This document shows positions 22,826 to 33,158 of a DNA stretch of 64,000 nucleotides, in pieces. Each line of letters begins with the position of its first letter. The first letter of the stretch is position 1. This stretch comes from Asticcacaulis endophyticus (GTDB lineage: Bacteria; Pseudomonadota; Alphaproteobacteria; Caulobacterales; Caulobacteraceae): the NCBI RefSeq assembly GCF_014652575.1, contig NZ_BMZB01000001.1:744001-808000 (forward strand), given 5' to 3'. The translations under genes and the position numbers were made by a program. Below the pieces are notes generated by a model that was not told the DNA's origin, did not search any database, and was given only the letters and a program-made list of their open reading frames with translations.

Positions 22826-25368
22826 GGCGCGGTCTCCAGCACCGGCGCCTGCATCAGGCCGGAGGGCAAGGGTTTGAGGTTGTTCATGTTTTGCGGGGTA
22901 AAGCGCTCACCATATTTGGCGGTAAGGGCGCTGTAATTGGCGGGCGGCTGACCTGACAGGGTATTGATGGCGGTATTTGCAACGCGGATTTCAATGCGGT
23001 TGTTACCAGCCGTGAGGTGGGGCTTCAGGTCGATGAAAAACGGCGATGTCCACACCGCGCCGGCCCGTTTGCCATTGACGAAAACTTCGGCAGCATCGCG
23101 CACCGGCGCGGACAGCCAGGCCTGACTGCCGGTGCGGCGGTCAGAGGGAATGGATTCCGGCGTGCCTTCGCCGAAACTTAAGCGCGTCAGTCCCGCCGCC
23201 AGATCGGCAGGGGTGAGTTTAACCGTGCGGCTGTAGGTCACGATGCCCGAATAATGCGCCTTGGCGGGGTCATCAGTCCATGATCCGAAGGTCGCTAAAG
23301 GCTTGGCGGGTTGATCCCCGAAGGCAATGCTCCAGCCACCGTCAAGGGGGCGGCGCTGAGGGGGCGTTCTCTTTGCAGGCCCCGCCTTATCGGCCGCGCC
23401 AAAGACGAACAGCCGCGATTCATAAGGGGCCAGTGTCACCGGTTCGCCGCCCCAGATGTGGGCCGTAGCGTCTATCGGGTTCCACCACTGACCGGACGAT
23501 CCGGCGCGAAACTTAAGCGGCAGGGTCACGGCCCTGTTGCCGGTATTGGCGACGAAATAGAGATCGCTGTCGTTTAATTTACGATGCACAAACCCGACCT
23601 CAGGCGTGAGTCCGATGACGTCCGGCGTGGTGAGGGTTACCAGTTTTGCGCTTAAGTCTGATTCAGGGATCGTGTTAAACACGCGGGCACCGGTGGGAGC
23701 CTGATCGACGGCGATCACCGCGCCGCCTGCCTTTTCAAAGGCTTCGATCTGTTTAAAGGTTTGCGGGTTGATCGACGTAACCTTGGGCAGGATCAGCACC
23801 TTATGACGAAAGCCGGGCGCTGACAGGGCCTGATCGTCAACATAGTCAAAGCTGAATCCGGCATCGAGGATTTGTGCGGTGAGTGTACGGCTAATACGGC
23901 GGCCCAATTGGCCGTCAATCGATACATTGCCGGGTTTTGAGGCGCCCAAAGCGTCGTCCTGCGGCAGATAGATGGCGACATCGGCCACCGGCTCACCCTG
24001 CCGCAGCAGCCAGCTCATGCGCTGGAGGTAGAGATTGATGTCCGGCATGACGATCCACCACGGATTATGGTCATTGAACACGGCGGCGGCATACATGGCC
24101 CAGCCGGGTTCGCCCGCTTCCGGCGGCGAGTAGGGCCAACCGTGAGCGATAAACTGATTGGCCCCTTGCAGCATGAGCGTGTCGGCTTCGGACTTGATGT
24201 CTATAGGTGCGGCCTGAAAGGCGCCCTGATGCAGCCAGGTCCACGCCTCTGCGGAAGTAACCGGCTTGCCATAAAGATGATTGGCCGAACTGATCCAGCG
24301 CAGCCGCGAAAAGATGCGCCAGTCCGCCCCTTCGCCTTCGGCCAGATCGGTCAGGCGCACCGACGACAGCCTGACCGGCGGGTGGCCATAGGTCTGGGAG
24401 CGAAAGCGCGTGCCTTTGGTTTTGGCCCAGTCATTGACCGGCGTGAGATAGCGTTCTTCCACCAGTTCAGCCAGGGTCAGCCCCCAGTCGCGGCGGATGG
24501 CGGCACTATCTGGGGCGTCTTCAAACCATTTGAGCAGGTGTGGCTTAAGGTCATAGCCCCGGCGTTTTTGAAATTCACTGAGCATATCGCCGGTCCAATC
24601 GGTGCCGTAGGCTTCAAGGCTATCGCTGAAAACGGCATAGGGCGGGCCAGCGCTGAACGCCGTCATCAGCCGGTCACCGACGGTGCTCAGGTGAGCGTTC
24701 ACCGAGGCGGGGTTCATGTGGTCGAGGACATAGCCTTCGCCGCCGACCGAGGCGCGCTTGACCTGCTGTCCGGTCGGGGTTTGCAGGACGATAAACACCG
24801 TGCGCTCATCAGGGGTGGCGCAGACGGCGACATCCTTAGTGGCGGGTTCGACCAGTTCGGCAGTTTGCGCATCCGTACCGATAAAGCTGGCGACGATCCG
24901 CTCACCGGGGTTGAGGTCAGGCAGGGACACAGAGGTCGTGCGAGCGGGCAGGGGTAGCTTGATAAGTTTTACCCGTGATGACGCCAGTTCCGGGGTGATG
25001 TGGGGCCCGCCAAACGGCCAGCCGGAACCGAGCGTGATATCGACCCTTAAGCCTTCGGTGCGCGCGGTTTCATTGGCCAGCCGTACCGCTTCGATATGGC
25101 GGTCAGACAGATAGGGCACATTGCCATCCACCGTCAGGGGATAGAGTGTGGCCAGCTCAAAGCCGCCAAAACCGCCCTGCTTCATGGCCTTGATTTCGCG
25201 TACCAGTTCGGCGTCATCAACATTCGGTCCAAACCACCACCAACGCACCATAGGACGCGCTTCGTCAGCGGGCGTGGTGAAGCCTTCATAGAGGCTTTCG
25301 GATTGAGCTGTGGCAGCGTAGAGCCCTATCGCCAGAGCAAGACTAGGCCAGAACGCGGATTTCCGCAT
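22822..25368 (-). CDS. GH106-type alpha-L-rhamnosidase
   Basis: 848-aa exported enzyme from the ATG at 25368 (AGGA 7 nt upstream; a TTG at 25401 also reads in frame). The signal peptide is about 1-23. The mature protein opens with ARPMVRWWWFGPNVDDAEL and continues with GFGGFELATLYP and DITLGSGWPFGGPH, characteristic of GH106 rhamnosidases. The middle has SDSLEAYGTDWT and TSAEAWTWLH, and a C-terminal beta-sandwich has AEVFVNGKRAGAVWTSPF. It should remove rhamnose from pectic side chains or rhamnogalacturonan in the periplasm, supplying the GH28 enzyme encoded next. First gene of the two-gene operon. Confidence 0.85.
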   Translation of the reverse strand: MRKSAFWPSLALAIGLYAATAQSESLYEGFTTPADEARPMVRWWWFGPNVDDAELVREIKAMKQGGFGGFELATLYPLTVDGNVPYLSDRHIEAVRLANETARTEGLRVDITLGSGWPFGGPHITPELASSRVKLIKLPLPARTTSVSLPDLNPGERIVASFIGTDAQTAELVEPATKDVAVCATPDERTVFIVLQTPTGQQVKRASVGGEGYVLDHMNPASVNAHLSTVGDRLMTAFSAGPPYAVFSDSLEAYGTDWTGDMLSEFQKRRGYDLKPHLLKWFEDAPDSAAIRRDWGLTLAELVEERYLTPVNDWAKTKGTRFRSQTYGHPPVRLSSVRLTDLAEGEGADWRIFSRLRWISSANHLYGKPVTSAEAWTWLHQGAFQAAPIDIKSEADTLMLQGANQFIAHGWPYSPPEAGEPGWAMYAAAVFNDHNPWWIVMPDINLYLQRMSWLLRQGEPVADVAIYLPQDDALGASKPGNVSIDGQLGRRISRTLTAQILDAGFSFDYVDDQALSAPGFRHKVLILPKVTSINPQTFKQIEAFEKAGGAVIAVDQAPTGARVFNTIPESDLSAKLVTLTTPDVIGLTPEVGFVHRKLNDSDLYFVANTGNRAVTLPLKFRAGSSGQWWNPIDATAHIWGGEPVTLAPYESRLFVFGAADKAGPAKRTPPQRRPLDGGWSIAFGDQPAKPLATFGSWTDDPAKAHYSGIVTYSRTVKLTPADLAAGLTRLSFGEGTPESIPSDRRTGSQAWLSAPVRDAAEVFVNGKRAGAVWTSPFFIDLKPHLTAGNNRIEIRVANTAINTLSGQPPANYSALTAKYGERFTPQNMNNLKPLPSGLMQAPVLETAP

Positions 25369-25531
25369 GGATGTTTCCTCGGTTTTATAGTTTTTCTCCA
25401 ATTATCATAAAAAACGATCAAAAACAATCAGGATTGATCAATGGGTGGCGCGCGATATCCGGCGCAGCCTTGTGGATAAAATCCTGTCTTCTCTCTTGAA
25501 AAAAAAGGCCCAAACGCTCATAAGCACCGGC

Positions 25532-26907
<1,376 letters not shown>

Positions 26908-26911
<4 letters not shown>

Positions 26912-27870
26912 GCACCGTAACCGACGATTTTATCGAACTGAGCGAAGACGGGGTTCTGGCCCTGACCGGCCCGAATGAGCGCTATCTGGCGCTGATCGAA
27001 GCGGCCTATAATGTACTGGTCGAAACACCGGGCGGGGGCTTAAGCGTCACCGGCGATGTGGCGGGCCGTCAGAAGGCCAAGGCGATATTTGGGGCCCTCA
27101 AAAAACGCTTTGATAAGGGCCTTGATATCTCTGAAGCCGATGTGCGGTTACTGATCCAGAATCCGTTGGGTAAGACCCCGGCTTGGGCCGATCATCACTC
27201 AAACTCTCATGTCGTCGTCATGGGCCGCAAGGGCGCGGTCGTGCCTAAGACCGAGGGGCAAGCCGGTTACTTTCAGCAGCTTCTGACCAAATCACTGGTG
27301 TTTGGCCTTGGTCCTGCCGGATCGGGTAAGACCTTTCTGGCGGTGGCGCACGGCACGCAGCTTTTGATGAAGGGCGCGGTTGATCGGCTGGTGATCGCGC
27401 GTCCCGCCGTTGAAGCCGGTGAAAAACTGGGGTTTCTGCCCGGTGACCTGAATGAAAAGGTCGATCCCTACATGATGCCGATCTGGCAGGCGCTGGACGA
27501 TATTCTGGGGGCGGACGGTTTGCGAAAGCGGCGTGAACGCAATGAGATTGAGGTGGCGCCTCTGGCCTATATGCGCGGTCGGACGTTGTCGAACGCCTAT
27601 GTGATTATCGATGAGGCGCAAAATACCACGAAGCAGCAAATGAAGATGGTGCTGACCCGTCTGGGCGAAGGCTCAAAAATGGTGGTGACCGGCGATCCGT
27701 CGCAGGTCGATCTGCCCAATGCGCGCGAGTCAGGTTTGGCCCACGCGGTCAGTCTGCTGGGGCGGCTGGAGGGTGTGGGCGTGTCACGCCTGACCGCCGA
27801 TGACGTGGTGCGTCATGAACTGGTGGCGCGGATCGTGCGCGCCTATGATAACGAATTTAAGGAATCCTGA
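26908..27870 (+). CDS. phoH: PhoH-family ATPase (YbeZ)
   Basis: 320-aa PhoH-like P-loop protein: Walker [12 protein letters not shown], Walker B VIIDEAQN and the [10 protein letters not shown] sensor. It is linked to YbeY in RNA and 16S maturation in other bacteria. The start is TTG at 26908, overlapping the miaB TGA; AAGGA at 26897-26901 with 6-nt spacing makes this start convincing. It is joined to ybeY by a 1-nt overlap. No in-frame ATG precedes the conserved region. Confidence 0.9.
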
Positions 27871-28355
27871 TGGAAAGTCCGGTTTTGGTAGACATTGAGG
27901 TTGAGCATGAAGACTGGCTCGACGTGCTGCCGGAGGCCCCGCACCTGATCCAAACGGCGATTGAGGCGACCTTTGCCCATCTGGAAACCAGCCAGCAGGC
28001 CGACATAGTCGTGCTGCTGACCGACGATGCCGAGATGAAAGATCTCAACAAGCAGTACCGCCAGAAGAACGCGCCGACCAATGTGCTGTCATTTCCGGCG
28101 CCTAAGATTGCGGGTGTTACCGACATCGCCCATCTGGGGGACATGGCGCTGGGGCTTGAGACCTGCGTGCGTGAGGCCAAGGAGCAGAATAAGACTCTGG
28201 CCAACCATGTCACACATCTCAGTATACACGGCGCGCTGCATCTATTAGGCTATGATCATATGGTTGAGACTGAGGCTCAAGAGATGGAAGACCTTGAGCG
28301 CGACGTCCTCAAAAGCCTGAATATTGCCGATCCCTATTTGACAGATGAGACCTGA
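27870..28355 (+). CDS. ybeY: Endoribonuclease YbeY
   Basis: 161-aa zinc-dependent endoribonuclease for 16S rRNA 3' maturation and ribosome quality control. The metal site is H120, H124 and H130 in HLSIHGALHLLGYDH, preceded by NVLSFP and LGDMALG. The ATG shares its A with the phoH TGA. Only 5 bp after its stop begins the 305-bp inverted-repeat element, which interrupts the usual continuation into corC. Confidence 0.93.
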   Translation: MESPVLVDIEVEHEDWLDVLPEAPHLIQTAIEATFAHLETSQQADIVVLLTDDAEMKDLNKQYRQKNAPTNVLSFPAPKIAGVTDIAHLGDMALGLETCVREAKEQNKTLANHVTHLSIHGALHLLGYDHMVETEAQEMEDLERDVLKSLNIADPYLTDET

Positions 28356-28360
28356 TATCC

Positions 28361-28665
28361 TTAGGCCGTAAACTCATAAATTTCATAATATTGGTGTGAG
28401 GCCGTTTGTGCGGATACCAGGAGAAAAATTGCTGGAAATGCTTACATTTTCAAAATTTTACGACACCGTAGTCCGTGCAAACGGTCCGCATCCCATTAGG
28501 TTTTGTGAAAACAAAACCGTGTTTTCACGGGCGGACGACGAAATGGCGTCATACTGCGTCGGAAATAGACTTGAACAGGGGATGGCCCTGATCTGTGTCT
28601 ATTTCCTAGCATTATTTAGCCCTTTCAGTCGCCAATATCATGAAATTTATGAGTTTACGGCCTAA
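28361..28665. mobile_element. 305-bp MITE-like element with 26-bp terminal inverted repeats
   Basis: Terminal arms 28361-28386 and 28640-28665 are perfect 26-bp inverted repeats, extending to 36 bp with two non-Watson-Crick pairs (28361-28396 with 28630-28665). Internal perfect stems: GGAAATAGAC 28561-28570 with 28597-28606, itself enclosing CAGGG/CCCTG; GGTTTTGT 28499-28506 with 28511-28518 on a GAAA loop; and the mutually exclusive GTGAAAAC 28505-28512 with 28521-28528. A GTCCGC/GCGGAC pair (28484-28489, 28531-28536) brackets these. There is no transposase. TA dinucleotides lie just inside both ends, which would fit an IS630/Tc1-type non-autonomous element (inference). A single 89-codon frame crosses it and is probably incidental. 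Confidence 0.7.
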
Positions 28666-28669
28666 CATC

Positions 28670-29575
28670 ATGCCCAGCTCCGACGACCCGGCGAGTCCAT
28701 CGCCACAGACATCCTCAAAAAAATCCATCCTGTCCCTGTTTGGGTGGGGCAAACCCGCCGCTGAGGACGCCGACGCGGACCCCCTCAGTCCGGCTAAGGA
28801 TGTCGCCGCCGACCTCATCAATCATGCCCGTGAATTTCAGACCCTGCGTGTCGCGGATGTCATGACGCCACGCGCCGATATTGTGGCGGCTGATGTGTCT
28901 TGTACTCTGGCGGACGTGGTCAGGATCTGCATTGAGAGCGAACATTCGCGCCTGCCGATCTTTCGTGAAACTCTGGATGATCCGATCGGGGTTCTGCACA
29001 TCAAGGACCTGCTTAAGGTGTTGTCGCCGGAGAATGTCGATGGCTCCGGGCCGAACTGGGCCGAGCCGATCCTGCACCGCCTGCGCCGCGATGTGCTCTA
29101 TGTGCCGGTGTCAATGAAGGCCCACGAACTGCTGCTGCGAATGCAGGCCGAGCGTACCCACATGGCCATGGTCATCGATGAATTTGGCGGCACAGACGGT
29201 CTGGTGACGATGGAAGACCTGATCGAAGCCGTGGTCGGTGACATTGACGATGAATATGATGATGACGCCGCCCTTGATATTATCGAACATGGCGCGGGCG
29301 TGATTGAGGCCGATGGCCGGGTCGAGCTTAAAACCCTTGAGGAACGGCTGAACCTTACGCTTTATCCTGAAGATACCGAAGAAGAGGTCGATACTCTGGG
29401 CGGGCTGGTCGCCGTTCTGGCGGGGCGGGTGCCGCGCCGAGGCGAGGTCGTGCGCCATAAATCTGCGGGCTTTGATATCGAAGTCATGGATGCCGATACC
29501 CGCCGCATCAAGCGCCTGCGTCTGCATCCGCTTACTGAGGCGCAATTGTCCGAAGACACCGACAAAGACGAATAA
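28670..29575 (+). CDS. CorC/HlyC-family CBS-domain protein
   Basis: 301 aa from the ATG at 28670. Two earlier in-frame ATGs (28640, 28649) lie inside the right arm of the inverted-repeat element, and none has a clear ribosome site, so the start is uncertain. It has tandem CBS domains (about 60-180: VADVMTPRADI, EHSRLPIF, HMAMVIDEFGGTDGLVTMEDL) and a C-terminal CorC_HlyC transporter-associated domain (about 210-285). The role is inferred in magnesium/cobalt efflux or membrane-stress resistance. It keeps its usual place between ybeY and lnt. The element may have displaced the native leader of this gene. Confidence 0.85.
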   Translation: MPSSDDPASPSPQTSSKKSILSLFGWGKPAAEDADADPLSPAKDVAADLINHAREFQTLRVADVMTPRADIVAADVSCTLADVVRICIESEHSRLPIFRETLDDPIGVLHIKDLLKVLSPENVDGSGPNWAEPILHRLRRDVLYVPVSMKAHELLLRMQAERTHMAMVIDEFGGTDGLVTMEDLIEAVVGDIDDEYDDDAALDIIEHGAGVIEADGRVELKTLEERLNLTLYPEDTEEEVDTLGGLVAVLAGRVPRRGEVVRHKSAGFDIEVMDADTRRIKRLRLHPLTEAQLSEDTDKDE

Positions 29576-29584
29576 GGGCGCAAC

Positions 29585-31261
29585 ATGCTTTCAGCGGATC
29601 TCCGAACACGGATGGCGGCGTTCGGCCAACAGCTTTCGCCCTTAAGGCGCTATGTTGGGCCAAAACGGCTGGCGGCGCTTGCCGGGGCGCTGGCGGCGCT
29701 GGCTCATCCGCCGTTTGGATTTTTGCCGGGTCTGTTTGGGTACGGGCTGTTGCTCTATGTGCTCAATGGCGATCTGGGGCCAAAACCGCTCAGGCGGGCG
29801 TTTGCGGTCGGGTTCTGGGCCGGGTTTGTCTATTTCCTGATCAGTTGTTTCTGGGTGGCCGAAGCGTTTCTGGTCGATGCCGAAACCTTTGGCTGGATGG
29901 CCCCGTTCGCGGTGATGATCCTGCCCGCCATGATCGCCTTTTTCTGGGGTCTGTTCGGCGTCGTTTATGCGCGGTTCGCGCCCAAATCCGGCGTGAAAAG
30001 CCTCATGTGTTTTGCGGTCTGGTTCTGCGCTTTTGAGATGATCCGTGGCTGGATATTCACCGGCTTTCCGTGGAATCCGGCCGGCGCAAGCTGGATGGCG
30101 GGCTCGGCCATGTCGCAGATGGCGGCCTTGGTCGGGGTTTACGGCCTGAGCCTGATCACGGTCATGGCCTTTGCCAGCATTGCCATTATCAAACCGGCGC
30201 AGGGCCTTAAAGGTTATCGCCCGGTCATGGTCGCGGCGGGAGCCTTATTAGTCTGTTTCGCTTTTGGCCAGTATCGTTTGATCCGTACTGAGATCACACC
30301 GTCCGATACGTCGGTGCGTCTGGTGCAGACCAATATCGGACAGGAGGCCAAATGGACGGAAAGTGAGTTTTCACGCATTGTCCGCGACTATGTGGCCATG
30401 ACCAAAGCCAAACCCAAATATGCCAAATGGTCGGCGACGGGTGCTGATTACGGGCGACGCCCTGATATTGTGATCTGGCCAGAAGGCGCATTACCGGCGT
30501 CGGCAGAAGAATTATTCTCGGCCAGTTCATGGACATCAGAGGTGTTTGCGCGCCTGCTGGAGCCGGATCAGACCCTGATGATGGGGGTCTATCGCTCTGA
30601 TCTTGATAAGGGCGGCAACATGGTCTGGCGCAATACCATGCTGGTTATTCAGCAAAAAGCGCATGAAACGCGCATTGTTGCGGCATATGATAAATTTAAA
30701 TTAGTCCCGTTCGGAGAATTTTTGCCGTTCGAGAATCTGCTGACTAAGATTGGGTTTAAAAATCTGGTCAATATTGGCGACGGCTTCACACCCGGCGACA
30801 GAACAAAAACGATGACTGTAGAAGGTATACCATCGTTTCTGCCGCTTATTTGTTATGAGGGACTGTTTCCTGCGCTTGATCAAAGTAATTACAGCTTTGG
30901 TAAACCAGATAAGCGGCCGCAATGGATTGTTAATATTTCAAATGATGCCTGGTTTGGCCCAACAAGTGGTCCGGTTCAGCATTTAAACCTTTCAGCTTAT
31001 AGGGCGATTGAGCAAGGTTTACCTATGGTGAGATCAACGCCTACGGGAATATCTGTGGTTGTTGATCCACTTGGTCGTGTAATACCGTCAACTAAACTTG
31101 GAGTAGGCTATGCGGGTTACATTGATGTAATGATACCAAAAGTGGTAAAACTTACCGTATATGGAAAATTCTATGTCATTTATGTCATCTTTATTACAAT
31201 TTTTAGCTTGATTCTTCTGCCGTATAATACTTTGTTAAGGCCGGTCAAAAAAACCAGTTAA
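29585..31261 (+). CDS. lnt: Apolipoprotein N-acyltransferase
   Basis: 558-aa inner-membrane enzyme that N-acylates the Cys of diacylglyceryl lipoproteins. Several transmembrane helices fill about residues 25-230, followed by a periplasmic nitrilase-like domain. The catalytic triad is recognisable as Glu in WPEGALP (about 299), Lys in DKFKLVPFGEFLPF (about 369) and Cys in PLICYEG (about 422). Spacing matches E. coli E267/K335/C387. A final helix ends the protein. AGGG lies 6 nt before the ATG. From about 30640 to the stop the sequence turns clearly AT-rich while motifs stay intact. Confidence 0.92.
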   Translation: MLSADLRTRMAAFGQQLSPLRRYVGPKRLAALAGALAALAHPPFGFLPGLFGYGLLLYVLNGDLGPKPLRRAFAVGFWAGFVYFLISCFWVAEAFLVDAETFGWMAPFAVMILPAMIAFFWGLFGVVYARFAPKSGVKSLMCFAVWFCAFEMIRGWIFTGFPWNPAGASWMAGSAMSQMAALVGVYGLSLITVMAFASIAIIKPAQGLKGYRPVMVAAGALLVCFAFGQYRLIRTEITPSDTSVRLVQTNIGQEAKWTESEFSRIVRDYVAMTKAKPKYAKWSATGADYGRRPDIVIWPEGALPASAEELFSASSWTSEVFARLLEPDQTLMMGVYRSDLDKGGNMVWRNTMLVIQQKAHETRIVAAYDKFKLVPFGEFLPFENLLTKIGFKNLVNIGDGFTPGDRTKTMTVEGIPSFLPLICYEGLFPALDQSNYSFGKPDKRPQWIVNISNDAWFGPTSGPVQHLNLSAYRAIEQGLPMVRSTPTGISVVVDPLGRVIPSTKLGVGYAGYIDVMIPKVVKLTVYGKFYVIYVIFITIFSLILLPYNTLLRPVKKTS

Positions 31262-31346
31262 GCGATAGCTGCGTATATGGCTAGTAGCAATTAAATCTGG
31301 TGACCCAGCCTTTTAGGTCAGGCGTAGTTTTTTACAGAGGCAGAAA

Positions 31347-31766
31347 TTGGACGATATATCAAAAACAGACCGGTCGCCAAACCCGGTCGATTTGCATGTC
31401 GGCGCACGCGTACGGATGCGCCGTAAATTTTTAGGCATGTCGCAGGAAGGTTTGGCCGAAACGATAGATCTGACCTTCCAGCAGGTCCAGAAATATGAGC
31501 GTGGCTCGAACCGCATCAGCGCCTCAAAACTTTATGAAATCTCCAAGGCTCTTAAGGCGCCGGTGGCATATTTCTTTGAGGGCTATGGTCAGTCAGAGGC
31601 GGTTGAGGGTTTCTCGGAATCCGAGTCTGAACAGTTCGTGCATGGGTTCCTGATGACGACCGAAGGCATCGAACTGGCTGAAGCCTTTCCTCGGATCAAG
31701 AGCACCAAGCAGCGCCGCCGTATTCTTGAATTGGTGCGCACGCTGGCGGAAGACGAAGACGCTTAA
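31347..31766 (+). CDS. XRE/Cro-CI family regulator
   Basis: 139-aa regulator with an N-terminal HTH_3 domain (about 19-75: VGARVRMRRKFLGMSQEGLA, LTFQQVQKYERGSNRIS, LYEISKAL) and a short acidic helical tail. The TTG start at 31347 has AGAGG 6 nt upstream. This regulator sits between lnt and metK in many alphaproteobacteria, and rhizobial relatives (PhrR-like) respond to stress or pH. A dyad in the metK leader (31850-31871) is a candidate target, which is inference. Followed by a strong hairpin. Confidence 0.85.
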   Translation: MDDISKTDRSPNPVDLHVGARVRMRRKFLGMSQEGLAETIDLTFQQVQKYERGSNRISASKLYEISKALKAPVAYFFEGYGQSEAVEGFSESESEQFVHGFLMTTEGIELAEAFPRIKSTKQRRRILELVRTLAEDEDA

Positions 31767-31796
31767 AAGCGGGTTTGAATTTTTTAAACCCTGATA

Positions 31797-31826
31797 AATA
31801 AGCCCTGCCAACCGGCGGGGCTTATT
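31797..31826 (+). terminator. Hairpin after XRE gene / metK leader
   Basis: Arms AATAAGCCC (31797-31805) and GGGCTTATT (31818-31826), with an inner GCC/GGC pair and an AACC loop. It is preceded by a weaker GGGTTT/AAACCC hairpin (31771-31791). The T-run is short, so it may be a terminator or an attenuator for metK. No known SAM riboswitch fold was recognised. Confidence 0.6.
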
Positions 31827-31849
31827 TGCGTGACGATAATCCTTGAAGT

Positions 31850-31871
31850 CATATAAACATATCTTTATATG
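31850..31871. promoter_or_regulatory. Dyad in the metK promoter region
   Basis: Perfect 8-bp arms CATATAAA (31850-31857) and TTTATATG (31864-31871) with a 6-nt spacer, 32 nt before the metK ATG. AT-rich dyads of this size suit Cro/CI-type dimers, and such a regulator is encoded directly upstream. Confidence 0.35.
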
Positions 31872-31903
31872 GTTATGGCATTAGTTCACGGCGGAGCCTT
31901 ACC

Positions 31904-33079
31904 ATGCGTCCTTCCTATATCTTTACATCCGAAAGCGTTTCCGAAGGCCATCCGGATAAGGTGGCCGATCGCATTTCCGATGTGGTGGTCGATGCCTTCT
32001 TAGGACGTGACCCCGAAGCGCGCGTGGCCTGTGAGACCATGGTCACGACCAACCGCATTATTCTGGCCGGTGAAGTGCGCGCTGATGACGAACTGATCGA
32101 GGACATTATTGGTGGGCTGGAGCACAAGGTGCGCCACGCCGTCAAGGACATCGGTTACGCCCAAAAGGGCTTTCACTGGGCGTCGGCGGACTATGCCTGC
32201 CACCTGCATGCCCAATCAGCGGATATCGCCATGGGCGTTGATGCTGGTGACGATAAGGACGAAGGCGCCGGTGATCAGGGCATTATGTTCGGCTACGCGA
32301 CCGATGAAACGGATGAATTGACCCCCGCGCCGCTGCAATGGTCGCACAATATCCTGCATCGTCTGGCACAGGCCCGCCATAGCGGTGAGGCCAAGTCTCT
32401 GGAGCCTGACGCAAAATCGCAGGTGACCGTGCTCTATGAAAACGGTGTGCCCAGCCGTATCCTGAAAATTCTGGTGTCACATCAGCATCATGATGGCCTA
32501 AGCCCCGCAGATGTGGCGGCGATCATCAAGCCCCTGGCGCTTGAGGTCTTGCCCGAAGGCATGGTGACCGATGAGACCGAATGGCTGGTCAATCCGACTG
32601 GCAATTTCGTCATCGGCGGGCCGGATGGCGATGCTGGCCTGACGGGCCGTAAGATCATTGTAGATACCTACGGCGGCGCGGCCCCTCATGGTGGCGGTGC
32701 GTTTTCGGGTAAAGACCCGACTAAGGTGGACCGCTCAGCCGCCTATGCCCTGCGCTATCTGGCTAAGAATGTTGTGGCGGCGGGTCTGGCGAAAAAATGC
32801 ACCCTTCAGGTGTCCTACGCGATTGGGGTGTCAAAGCCGCTGTCGTTTTATGTCGATACCCACGGCACCGGCGAAGTCGATGCTGAGGCGCTGGAGAAGC
32901 TGCTGCCGGAACTGATCGGGGGCCTGACGCCGCGCGCCATCCGCACCCATCTGGGTCTGAATAAGCCGATCTATGAGCGCACGACCGCCTATGGCCACTT
33001 TGGCCGCACGCCGGATAATGACGGTGGCTTCTCATGGGAAAAGACCGATCTGGTCGAAGCCCTGCACGGAGCGTTTTAG
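31904..33079 (+). CDS. metK: S-adenosylmethionine synthetase
   Basis: 391-aa cytosolic enzyme forming SAM from methionine and ATP, with K+ and Mg2+. Family signatures are [30 protein letters not shown] and [19 protein letters not shown], with the P-loop-like ATP contacts intact. The ATG is preceded by a GGAG-type site. Its product feeds the radical-SAM enzyme MiaB and the methyltransferase TrmB encoded nearby. It is preceded by a hairpin and a dyad and followed by a strong GC hairpin before trmB. Confidence 0.95.
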   Translation: MRPSYIFTSESVSEGHPDKVADRISDVVVDAFLGRDPEARVACETMVTTNRIILAGEVRADDELIEDIIGGLEHKVRHAVKDIGYAQKGFHWASADYACHLHAQSADIAMGVDAGDDKDEGAGDQGIMFGYATDETDELTPAPLQWSHNILHRLAQARHSGEAKSLEPDAKSQVTVLYENGVPSRILKILVSHQHHDGLSPADVAAIIKPLALEVLPEGMVTDETEWLVNPTGNFVIGGPDGDAGLTGRKIIVDTYGGAAPHGGGAFSGKDPTKVDRSAAYALRYLAKNVVAAGLAKKCTLQVSYAIGVSKPLSFYVDTHGTGEVDAEALEKLLPELIGGLTPRAIRTHLGLNKPIYERTTAYGHFGRTPDNDGGFSWEKTDLVEALHGAF

Positions 33080-33105
33080 TCGAGGCATAAGCGAAAGTTT
33101 TGTGT

Positions 33106-33127
33106 TCTAGGGGGCTTGCCCCCTAGA
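33106..33127 (+). terminator. Hairpin after metK
   Basis: Perfect 10-bp arms (33106-33115 and 33118-33127, TCTAGGGGGC/GCCCCCTAGA) followed by a T-rich GTTTCTTT. It probably terminates or attenuates transcription between metK and trmB. Confidence 0.65.
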
Positions 33128-33158
33128 GTTTCTTTAAAATAGTGCCTAAAAGCGCCGC

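Noticed and set aside
24067-24957. 296-aa plus-strand frame opposite the GH106 gene
   Set aside because: The minus-strand GH106 motifs are unambiguous; this frame shows no family signature.
28396-28665. 89-codon frame spanning the inverted-repeat element
   Set aside because: It ends inside the right repeat arm, has no ribosome site, composition is atypical and the internal bases are explained by hairpins.
31767-31903. SAM riboswitch upstream of metK
   Set aside because: Only simple hairpins are visible; the pseudoknot and conserved loops of SAM-II or SAM/SAH classes were not found by eye.
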